Assembly: GCA_943736015.1 (NCBI GenBank)
Contig: OX031061.1
Span: forward strand, 63,308,192 to 63,372,191
DNA: 64,000 nucleotides
Origin: Tridacna crocea
Lineage: Eukaryota; Mollusca; Bivalvia; Cardiida; Cardiidae
Direction of reading: 5' to 3'
Part shown: piece after piece, positions 44,201 to 56,200 of the stretch
Layout: each line of letters opens with the position of its first letter
Position numbering within the stretch: the first letter of the stretch is position 1
Position numbers and translations under genes: made by a program
Notes under the pieces: generated by a model
What the model was told of the DNA's origin: nothing
What the model saw: only the letters and a program-made list of their open reading frames with translations
Database searches by the model: none

Positions 44201-47200
44201 TTGCTACAAGTTTTGGTCATTCACTATGCATCTATAAACTGTATAGATCTTAACAGAAATACTTGATTTAAACTAAGTATTGTCTGGTAATGTTTGAAAA
44301 CATTGAATATGCATCACCTTGATAATAACACCTTATGTAAGCTATGCAAATACCTGAGCAACAATACCTGTTGCACAATATAGGAAAAGCAAATACTGTG
44401 TCAATATAGTATTGGGAACCTGAAACAAAAGGGGTAATTTACCATATAAACAGTTGAAAGCAATCTTTTTTTTTTTTTTCACAATGTGTCTTGACAAAGT
44501 ACATTTATCAATGTTTTCAACTATGTTTCGCTCCTGAACAATCAACGTGGAATAGCTGAAAGCAACATAAAATGCAGACACACAACTTAAATAACTCTGT
44601 AGAACAAAATAAAGTTGAGAATCGTCAAGTAGAGCGGTGAAAATAGTACTGAAAATTGTTGAAAGCGACTGAAATAATAATTCTCAAATAAATAGTATTG
44701 TTTTCTGTAAAGAGTCAAATAATAATTATGATGCACAACATATATGAAAAAGAAAGAGTTCAAAACGAAAACGTAGCGAAAAGTAAACAAAATATCAAAT
44801 TCTACACTATTACTAACTACCTATTGCTACTCGTAGTACTGTGGTCGTCGGTCAATATCAAGAGGTTAATTCAGTCAACTGACCTATGATGTCACACCGA
44901 GGGAAAATATCGACCAATGAAAAACACCAATGATCCTTTAATTATGCATGACCTGTGTGGTGTCAATGACAACAAGTACGAGCAACCAATCGAAACGGGT
45001 TATTTACAGGCAAAGGCACCTAGCACAATGACGTCATATGGCGCGAAGGCCAGCCAGAAAACAGTGTGGCAGTGGCAAAAAAAAGTAAACACCAGGACAA
45101 ATAAGGTTTTCTACGGCGGAATTGTACCAAATTTGACTCTAATTGAAAAGCGTTGTGAGTAATATGCAGCTCTTCAGTAATTTCACTTATTTAAGTTTGT
45201 TTTCAAATGATTTCGTCGCTCTTTGGGTGATTTAATGCTGATAGAAATAACTAAGATAGATCAAACTTCAGAATAGGGCAATGAAGATCAACGAGAATGG
45301 GTAGGATCAAAATTGGGCTTGATCTAACTGGGACAGGGCAATGTTAGTATGTTAAGGTAAGAACTCTCCTTCACCAGAAGTTAAGAACAGTGCAGTGATA
45401 GTGCTCACTCTCTCACAAAAATAATACATACATGTTCAAAAATATTTATTTCTTGACAAATAGATCTAGATCAGAATTACTCAAGAAAAAATATGGTATG
45501 CTTCTTATCTATCAAAACATGGACAGTTAAGATCTAGCTAAACTACACGTACAAGGAAGAAACAACATTTATTAGGTGGAAATATTATTGTGCTTCTTCA
45601 GCAAAACAAAATATGACCATCTAATAAGAATTTGACCCTTGATGCAAACTTGTTGAGAGGACAATATTTTGGACTTTTCCTTGTAAAATATCTCTGAGGG
45701 AAAGCAGAAACTAAGCTAAATTTGAAACAAAACAGTAAAAAAATCAAACATGTATTTTACTCACTGTTCAATCCTAAATCCTTATTTTAAACACTATCAT
45801 ATCACTATAATCACAAATCACTTTGATCAAAAATCACACAACTAATCACAATCACTTTTCTTTGGATGAAAATAGTTGTTTTCCACCAATTTCTATGTTG
45901 ACTGTCCAAATTCACAACACGGTGGGCGCCATTTGTAACCTTCTGCAATTTTGACCCGGTATGGATTCGAAGGTTAAAGGGTGTTGGGTGTTTGGTCCGG
46001 AATTTGGGGAAATGGGGGAAATGATGAACTTAATACGTCAGATCTCAAGAGTGTATTTCTCCATGTAACATCTATGTTTTTTTTACAATCTGAAAATAAA
46101 ATAATACAACAGACTTAGCACAGTCCTTCTACGCAGTATTTCAATAAAACAAGTCAATCAATCGATAAAACAGCATTTACAAAATCTAGTGCATCTTACC
46201 AATTTTAGGAACTGACTGTAGATCTACACAAAAGGCCAATCTCTCCGTGCGTAGTGTTACCTGTAAAACAATGCAAATTAATTAAAAACATGCAAACAAA
46301 ATGTTAGGTTCAGGCAGTGACGGGCGGGTAAGCTAAGGCCGCGGAAACCGACTACATTTCACAAAACGTTGTCAAACTTCTTTAAATTCAATGGACCTTC
46401 GCGAAAACGACATACAGACATTTTCAACACACTAAAAGGAATGTACGAACGCTGCTACAAACCAAATCAAGATTTCCGCCAAAAAATAAATAACTTCGCA
46501 ACTCATGCGATGTGGACTTCTGTTTCAAACAAAAGACAAACAAAGACAGTCACATGACACGAACCCGCGCAAAATGTAATACATGTACTTAAGAAAACAG
46601 AATGATAAAACCCGGTATATATAGTCCGGTTACATTCTGAAAACTGATCACTATATCTCCTATCTACATAACAATAGCTTTCCAAATATTAACAAGAAAT
46701 ATCCTTAAATAAGATAGACAGCGTAAAAAACATTGGATAATGAAATGTAACATCGCTAGCAATTGCTCTTTTTCCATTTTTTTTTCATTTTGTAGGAAAG
46801 TATAGTATCTTGTTAATAGGTAACGCATATCAAAATATAAAATTTCCAAATAGTAAAAAAAAAAAGGAATCATTCTCTCTTACATGCTGAATTAGGCCTC
46901 TGGGTTATCGTTTAACCCTAAAGCTGCTGAGAGTGACTACCTGACGTTTTGCAGATATTGTAGATCAAGATCAGACAGCACAGAAATTGCATTCTGATCT
47001 TGGATCTACATTGTCCGATAAGGAGATATTGAAACAGCAATATTTGGGTTAATATCAAACTGAACTTTTATCTTTAGTTATTTAGCAGGGTAAGTATTAA
47101 CGGTAGCAATGCTTATAAATAGTGGTTTCACATATGTGCTAGCAAATATGGCAGCAGTAGCCCGCCCAATAAACATGTGCACATTTTTTACCAATCACAA

Positions 47201-50200
47201 ATTACCGTCTATTCGTTCTTCATCAGTACCAGGAAATAGGTCAAAAACCGGTGTAATGCAGAGAAATGACCCTCCCCTACAAAATGATCCTGGTTATTAT
47301 TCTACGTAGAGAATTGATCCCAGAAGTCATTTCACTACGCAGAGGAATGACCCGGGTCATTCCTCTATGTTAAGAAATGACCCAGGGGTCATACCTCTAC
47401 GTAGGGAAATGACCCATGGGTCATACCTCTACGTAGAGAAATGGCCCATGGGTCATTTTGTAGGCGAGGGTCAATCTCTGCATTACACCGGCGCATTCAG
47501 CTACGCATAAAAAAAAAGTTGGTTGGTTGTTTGGTTGTATTGGGGTTTAACGCCACTTTAACAGCTAAGGTCATAGCATGGCGGTCGGTGACGCACATGT
47601 GTTTCCTAGCTTTCTCACACCGGTCCAAAGCCACCGACTCCTTTTCTCACATGCTTCAGCAGGGGTGTGAGGTAAAAATACGCCGAAAAGAAAGTTCGCC
47701 TCACCCAGGAATCGAACTCATAACCACCAGGTCATGGGTCCGACACGCTCATCACTGAGCCACCCGGGGCTGATTAATATGTTACTCATCACGCAAAAAG
47801 GGACCATCTGGGAAATTATGTACATCAATGAGATGAAAAGACATAGTGCAGGTCAGTTTAAGCTGATAATTCAAAAATGATTGTATAACAAGGTACAATG
47901 ACCACTTTTTATACAGAAAATTTCAATTCAGCGAAAAGTGTCAACCTGGTCAGCCTGCGCAATTCGCGCAGTCTGACCAGATTTGACACTTTTGCAATTC
48001 CAAGAAGGTTCCTTTTTACGTGGTGGGTCACATATGTAAATAAGTTTTGAACACCATTTTAATTTCTTTTAAAACACAGATCATGTACGGCAACGTGTAA
48101 CACTGGGTATAAGTTTGTCACAGGAGATAAATTTGTTTCCAAAACGTGTTCCCGGGTGACTGGAGGATGGAATGGCGGCGATTCTTTGCCCGAGTGTATA
48201 GGTAAGGGACGGTTTTTTTTTTCAGGAGGAAACTTAGTCCATGCAAATCAAACCAACGTGTCTTTCGAGAAATATGTTTCTGTATTAGAAATATGTATTT
48301 GGCGAGAGTACTGTAGGAAACTACTCAAACATCACATTCTAGTTTTGAACCGAGGACATACATGTACCAGGGCGAACCGAATGACTGACTGACTAACTAA
48401 CCGACAGATGAGCTCGGATTACATTATTTTCTTAGTATTTCCTTAACTCTTATCCGGCTTAATAAGTTAAAGGAAAGTTCAAGCCAATAGAAAAAAAATG
48501 AGTTATGCTATTTTAAAGGTATTTTTGGAATGAAATAACTTCTAATTAATTGGACACTGTAGATAAATATCCAACTGCACGTTCTGTGCAATTTAAGCTT
48601 AATCTGCAATGTCCGGAAAAAGTCAGTGATTCTTGCTTACTTGTTTCTTTCACTTTTATCTTTATTTCTCAGGAACTTTTATCTAGATAACATGAAAGGA
48701 TAAAATTTCCTGGAAACTTATAATTTCCAAAAAATAATCATGAAATAGTTTTTTTTAAGATAATCATGATAGTTACCTTGTATCTCGTGGCAGAATTATG
48801 GCACTATACTATAGTGACGTAGAACTTACGGAAATATTGTTCGTAACTTTCTCAGTAAAACGGGACCGGGTTGGAGTCTAGATTTGCTGTCTGCGGAGTA
48901 GTAAACGTACTGATAATAATACAGACTGAATGTATTTGTGTTAAATTTCAGCGAAGACTTGCAGGGAACCGTTATTGTCTACAGTCAATGATTCACAAAT
49001 AACTGCTTCTTCTGTATGGTCTGGTGCCCGAACATACTACTTTGGCCCAGAAAGAGCCCGGATGAACTCTGACGTCACCAATTCCGGTTCACTTGTTTTA
49101 GCTGGTGGGTGGAGACCAGCAAATAATACTTTAGATCAATATATCCAGGTATCGAAGGGTTATATTTTCACGTCAACTTCTGTTTTTCAAGCTTATTTAT
49201 GTTGTATATTTAGCGTTAAAGAAATAAGGTATCAAAACACTTAAAGTACGGAATACATAACGCGTCTTAGGGTACGAGAGCTTTGGTGTTTCTGTATATA
49301 GACTTTGAGAAAGTGGGTGTAAGGCCATAGAAACATGATGAAAGCGAGGACTGAAGTGCTGATTTTGGACTAAATGTACCTCTCCCTAGGCTTTACAAAC
49401 TGACGTTACCATTTACTTAGTTCAAGGAAAAATGTTTATTCATAAGATTGTGTAGAAGAATTTAAGTTTCGCTTTGCATCAGTCCATTACAAAAAAAAAC
49501 ATGCTGCGGGCAAAGTCTCCTTCCCAGCAATTTTTCAGGTTATTCATAAATTTTCAAGTACATTAAACCCTCTACAAAATTATCCAAAGTTTAAACGACC
49601 CGGAGCATGGTTGTGAAAAGATTGTTGGAAAAAGGAAATACGTCGGTAGCCAACACGATTTTCTGCCCTTTCAAAAAATAATTTGTTGGAACTGCAGATG
49701 CTTCCAAAACAGACCAGTATGATTTTTGTGGCATCTGTCGAAGACAATGCCACTATGGGATCAATAATAGATGTTCAAAATTGAATTCTGAAGATCATGT
49801 ATGGTATTTTGTGCAAAACCGACGGAAATAAATCCAATTAAACTCATTTTTTCTAGACAATTAGGTTTTTTCAAAAGCACTCAGATATATAATTGGAAAT
49901 GGCGTATTGAAATAAACAGCAAAAGGCCATCGATCGTTGAAATACTTCTCTTTGATTGAAAATAGCCTCTTCATAGCCTTCTACTGGCGCAATGATATGC
50001 ACAAAACTTGTCTTCTATCTACATTGTTTCCGGGGTTGTTCGTTCCAAAACCAGTTCGTCCCTGGGCTTATTCTTGATTGCACGCTACTCGTTTGTTTGT
50101 GCATGAATATTTTCAGGCAGAAAACTTAATTGTAATGTTGGGAATTAGACCTTGACGACCAAAGACATCTCAAAGTTATGGTATTGGTCTTTAAAACCTC

Positions 50201-53200
50201 AAAAAACGAGGATAATTGTCCACCATGAATATGTATCCCGCCGGAGGCGAATCGTATTTCAACCATGCGTTTGTTGCAAACTTGTATATTGGTAAGAATA
50301 AACAGAATAAACAGGATCTTGCTGAAAATTTATGCATATTTTTTTGCTGACAGAAAAAGAAAGAATTTTGTCACAAGAAGGCATTTGGTCGAGGATAAAA
50401 AACAGGAATGAGAGAGAACAGACAACAGCGCAGGAAATGCTCTTCTCTCTGTAATAAGCGGGATCGGAAAAATCTCCCCTAGATAAAAAAGATGTTGAGA
50501 CAAAACATTTAGTGAAATTTCCAATAACCCACTCTTATTTCATGCTTTCCGGTAGGATATCGAGAAATAGCAGTGAAAATATTTTTCGATCTTACACTGG
50601 TTCCACCGGTGAAAATACCAATTTTCACGTTCATGTTGCCTAGGTAAATTGCGCGTGCCTAACAACCAGATGGGAAATATGGCGTCATATACCTTACATT
50701 TCTCGCGCTTGACGTAACGTTGCTATGCAGGAGGGGTACGCCACGGGGAATAGGGGAAAAAAGCTGTACTGAATTTTGACAAAGATCCTCCCAGAAAGGG
50801 ATAAAAGCATAAAATAAATAGAATATTTGGTTTTTTTTCGGTGAAAGATCGAAATTTATTTCATCTCGTGAATACTATCGGTAATATTTTCACTCGTGGC
50901 TGCGCCACTCTTGAAAATATTACCGATGGTGTCAACTCGATGAAATAAATTTCGATCTTTCACCGAAAAAAACAAATATCCTCTATATCTTTGTTTTTCA
51001 TTCAAGAGTCATTTTCTATCTTTTCACTTTATTTTCGGGAAAGCATTGTTTCAAATTGACACCTACATGTGGGTCTGTTCCGGAGTTTAGAGAGGCTACG
51101 AATACAGCATTCTCATGGTTTCGATTTTCTACAGGTAAAGTTAAACACTCTCACTCGAATTACTGGCATAGCTACAGCAGGGCGAGTTGTCTTATCAGGA
51201 GATACAGCCAACGAATATGTGACACGGTTTCGGGTTTTGTACAGCGTGGACGGCATCACGTGGGAACCATACAGCAGTGAGACAGTCAGTGACCAGGTGC
51301 GTTTTAATCGGCTAATTTACTTGCCATGTGATTGAATGTGAAACCACAAATACCTTTGGTTATTTTTATGTTTGACAGTGATTATACAAGTTCACGTGAA
51401 GACGTTCATATGCGAATGTTGGTCAGGTCCTTGTGTACTTAACCCTTTCCCAAACAAGCCCTGGTTTTTACGTGTTTGCAGTAAAAGTCTTTTGAAAACA
51501 CAGTGGGAAAAGGAGAAATTGCTCGTAACGAGCAATTTCTCCTTTTCCCACAGTGTTTTCTACCCTTTTTGAGAGCTTTCTGCCATTTTATCAAAATTTA
51601 AAATTGTCGTCTGCAAACTCTTTCAGTTTGGATGAGTCCAAAATTTGTTGTTTGGAAAAGGGTTAAACGAGATCCAAGTCACCTGGCAAGAGGGTCGAAG
51701 AAGTGTTTGTAAAGATCATTAACACAAAGATCTCTTTTTATTTAATATATGACATTCATATGACAAAGTAGATAATATTGCAGCAGAAGTCGGATCGCTA
51801 ACGTAAAGGATCTGCACCTGTTTTCAGAAAGCCCTAGTTGCCGTATCAGTTCAAATAGAATCAATAGCTAGCGATTGTATTTGGTTTGACGTTTCCTTAT
51901 TACAAGCTCGTAGCTCAGTTTAAAATCTTCAGTCAGAATATAATATAAAGTTAGTGCAGTCCTTTTATTGCTTCTTTGACATAAGAACGTAGGCAGTATT
52001 AGTTGTACGGTCAGGTGGCAGAGCACTTGGAAACTTATTCACGGCTGTGGTGAATCATGTCCCCTGCCACATGAACGTATAACGAATTTATCGTACTGCA
52101 AAGTTTTACTATTCCAACGTTTGATGAGAGAATTTTACTTTTTTTTTTTTTATAAATAAGTACGCTGACGAAGTAGAATTTCCCCTCTAAGTGCCCCAAT
52201 TCAATGAAAACGGACATCACTGGGAACTGACGTCACTGAAACCTTGGTAATACGTGCTAAAACGTGCAGCTTAATCTTGATGTTAATCTTGATCGACGAC
52301 GCCATCTTGTGTGTCGTTTTAATAGTGTAGCCATGTTTACTCGGCCAACGAAAGGGAAACTGCTTTTACGTTGGTTTTACTAACGTATATATATTCGGGG
52401 CATATTATCCAATTAGATCACAAGAAATTTCTTTGCAGTATAATAATATTTATTTTACATGGGTGTATTCAATACAGACATGAGACATGACAAGGCAGTA
52501 GAGTGCAGATCGTAGATCAGACTGCACGTCCCATGAAGCCTGATCTTAATCTACACTATCCGCAAAATGTCAGTGATTTGCGCTAAGCAGCCTAGGGGTG
52601 GTTAACTGACAAAAGTATAAATATTTTCTTGCAGTTTCTAGACGGCAATAGAGATAACGTCGCGCCTAATATAAACTCGCTGAATTGCCCGTTCGATGCC
52701 CTATATGTACGCATAAATCCATTGGCGTGGCACGAAAATATCGCCTTGAGATTCGAACTTTATGGATGTGAGGCTGACGGAACAAATCCTGTGTGTAAGA
52801 ATGTATTTTGATCGTTTTCTTTTTCTTCTGTTATTTTTTTTTTACTTTTGTTGTTTATATTTCTTTTCTTCACGTCTGCATTTGTGTTGGTTTTCTTTTT
52901 GTCTTTTCGACATATTTCACGACTAATAACACACTCCGCTGACACTCAAAAACAACTTCTCTTTTAAGCTTTACTAAAAGTACGGTCACAAATCAGTAAA
53001 TGCCGCCTGCCGGCGTGGTAACTGCCAGTTTTCACTAAAATTCGGCAGGCGGCAGGCGGCATTTTAGACGCCCCCAGGACGGTGCTGAAGTTTTAAGAAA
53101 AAGTTAAAATTCTGTCTGCCACCGGCCGATTTTTTCCAATTGTGCCTGTCGTCAGGTCGCCGGGCGGGCGCATTTCGTAGTCGCGCGATGGCTATCAAGT

Positions 53201-56200
53201 GGCAGACGGGCTGCAGAGCGATTTTTACTCGGTCGTCACGAGGTTCGAGGACCTTCAATTTTCGGCCGGCGATCTGTAGGAAGTAACTGCCACTCTCCAG
53301 CATCCGACCTGCTACTGTTATGCTACTGACATACCACCGTGCGATTTCAAAACATCTGCCGGCGGCGGGGTGGAGATTGCAAAGCAGATGGAAGGCGGCT
53401 GTGGTTGTTGGTAGGTGGTAGGATGGCGATCTGCCGTGTGCAGACTCCTAAATATAAATCCGAGGCTATTCACAATAAAAAATTGTCGTCATGGCGATTC
53501 TAACAGCACCAGAGCAACTCAGAGACTTGCGTATTGCTAGGTTGGGCTCTGGTCTCTTGCGCTTCGGTGCTGGCGCTTTGTCCTGTCCCTTGCCTTTAGG
53601 GGGCAACTTGCTGAACGTAAAGATTTCTTGAAAATTAGATCTATTCTTTATGTTGTGGTTGATAATAATCATGAACATTTTGTACTGATACGAGAGAAAT
53701 CTAGCTTTATATACTGAACCGCAAAAGAAACGTCGCACAAAAATACAGATTCACAGACCTGTATTTAATTTTTTTTTATTTTTTTAATAAACTCATTTCA
53801 CAAATTTTCAATGATGAAATTACTGTCTCTGGGTTATAATGTTTACTTGAATGTCTCGAATGCGCAACATCATAGCATTTTGATGATTTACTTGCACTAT
53901 TAAAGTTAATAACGTGTATGTCCGCCACCAGCACTAATCACGGCGACACATCTTCGATGCATTGAGTTGATCAGGCGATTGATGAATGCCATTGGAATAC
54001 GTGCCCATACTCTCTGAAATGCTAACGAAAGTTCAGCTGCAGTTGTGGGTCTTGGCTGCTCTACATTCAACCGTTTCTGAACTTCGTTCCATAAATGTTC
54101 AATAGGGTTAAGATCTGGACTCAAAGCCGGCCAATCCATAACATTGACGTTGTGCTGTTGTAGGAAGTCCCTTGTGACTCTTGCTGTGTGTGCACGTGCG
54201 TTATCATTCTGAAATGTCCTGTTTTGATGACGTGCGAAATGTGGCAGAACGTGGGGTGTCAAAACTTGGTTAATTTATCGGGCAGCTGTCACACCATTGC
54301 CTCTTCCTGGACCAAGGTTTTGGAAGACAACTGGACCAAGTTTCACGTTTAATCCGATTCCACCCCATACTATGATGTTTGGACCGCCCCAAGCGTCTCT
54401 TTCCAGTATGCAACTGTCTTCAAAACGTTCTCCACTCCTTCTCCACACTCTTGTTCTACCATCTGCTGCGGATATGCAGTAACGGCTTTCGTCAGAAAAC
54501 AGGATCCTTCGCCATTGTTGATTACGCCAATTTTGTCTATGCAAAGCCCATTGATGACGTTCCTAGCGGTGTCGTGGCGTAAGAACAGGACCTCTAGCGG
54601 GACGGCGACATCTTATGTTTCTTGCAGCCAGTCGGCGACGGACGGTATCATCACTGATTGGTCGCTGATGTGTTCCGACAGTATTTCGGGCAGTTTCAGC
54701 TGCTGTCGCGAACCGAGACATCAGATGGTGACGGACAATCCCTCTATTCTGACGCGGTGTTGTTACTTGAGGTCTACCACTCCTTGGCCGGTCATCTGTG
54801 CTGTTTGTGTCATTGTAACGTGTCCGAAGACGTTCAATGGTCCGGGTAGAACAGTTGAAGTCATTTGCGATAACTCTTGCGGATTGCCCAGCATGCAGTC
54901 TACCAATAGCTTGTTCTCTCTGTTGTGGGCTTAAACGTGGCATGGCTTCAGTGTCAAAATTGATACTGACAATGATTAAAATTTTCGATCTTTTTATACT
55001 CTATTAAAGCACGAAAATCAGGAACATTTAAATTTTCACAAATTTTGCCGCCAAGTGTGTCCCACGAGAAGCCCAAGGTACGAACCTGATGCACTATCTT
55101 TTGCAAATAGTCAAGCAAAAATTGAAACAAAAGGTGATTTACCTTTACCTAGTGTTGGTATAAAACTTGTATTATCAAGAAAAATAAAAAAAAATGTTTT
55201 GTTTTCGATACCATACGGAATTATGAAAATCGCGACGTTTCTTTTGCGGTTCAGTGTATATCCCCCGTAAACCAGCATGCCGTCGTCAGGTTATCGGGCG
55301 GGCGCCTGCAGGTGACAGTTCGAACGCCCGATCACCGGCCGGTGTCCGCCAGGTCGCTGGGCGGTGGCAGGTAAAATCTGACGGCTGCCGGCCTGTCGCC
55401 TAACTGCCACCGACCTACATCCTGATGACGCCCCACACCCTCGAATTTAAGAAACTGCCTAGCGCCACCCGGAACCCGCCAGGCGGCCTTTTACTGGCAG
55501 TTATTTATGGTAACATCCCATTTGGTCTACTCCCATTTGGTCTACACCCATTTCGTCTACAAATTTGTGCAGCAGTCCCATTTCGTCTACACCTGTTTTG
55601 CCCAGTAGTCCCATTTCGTCTACATTTCATTTTTTCATGATGTTTTTAACTAGTAAATTATTTATTCTATTTTTTACCTCCCAAAAATTATTTAGATATT
55701 ATCTCATTTCAATTTTAATTTGTACTGCATGTTTGTTGATACTTTCTATCGATATATTAACACCTGTGCAGACCTATGCAGACTTGGGCAAGACAGGTGT
55801 TGAGAAGGGATTATGACACCTAATTTGCAAGTCAACACCTGTGTAAATTTTGTCAATGAGAAAAAAAGCAGTCAGTGGCTTGTAAGGAAAGTTCTGTGTG
55901 GTACTGGTGAAGAAATACCAGGGACACATGGATAGGTGCACTGACCGCCGTGATATGACAGAAATACTGTTGAAAAGGGTGTTAAACCCCAGAGCCAAAC
56001 TAGACAACAAATTTTGGACTTGTGGTAATTCAAGTTTTGTAGGCTGAAATCAATGCGGGAAAAGAATAATTTGCTTTTGACAACACACATTAATTAGTGC
56101 AATGACCGCCATGATATGACTGATATACTGTTGAAAATGGCGTAAAACCCCAAAACCAATCCAAACTAGACAACAAAATTTCGGACTCGTGGTAATTAAA

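Larger units (their letters stand above)
36441..46634 (-). mobile_element. Ret3: young, apparently intact Ty3/gypsy LTR retrotransposon
   Basis: Length 10194 bp. LTRs 36441-37141 and 45934-46634 (701 bp each, TG...CA) read identical. The target duplication TTCT lies at 36437-36440 and 46635-46638. On the minus strand: 5' LTR, primer site, 2.8-kb leader, gag (43119-42013), pol (42028-37580; protease, RT, RNase H, integrase), polypurine tract, 3' LTR. Both ORFs are uninterrupted and catalytic motifs are present, so it inserted recently and may still be mobile. Inserted in the 5' LTR of Ret2, within a gene C intron. Confidence 0.95.
32256..46673 (-). mobile_element. Ret2: old Gmr1-like Ty3/gypsy element, split by Ret3
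   Basis: Read on the minus strand: 5' LTR (46673-46635 plus 36440-35899, split by Ret3), primer site near 35893-35876, gag (35491-34482), protease region (about 34460-34250), PR-IN spacer (34220-34080), integrase start (33800-33637), RT (33637-about 33240), RNase H (33066-32640), polypurine tract 32386-32373 and a truncated 3' LTR (32372-32256). Several frameshifts and stops; the RT active-site box reads YIDH in place of YIDD (near 33270). No integrase follows RNase H: only about 160 bp separate its ORF from the LTR. Inserted in gene C intron, antisense to the gene. Confidence 0.85.

Noticed and set aside
54297..54934. Plus-strand ORFs over the Tc1 element
   Set aside because: They are antisense shadows of the transposase frame.
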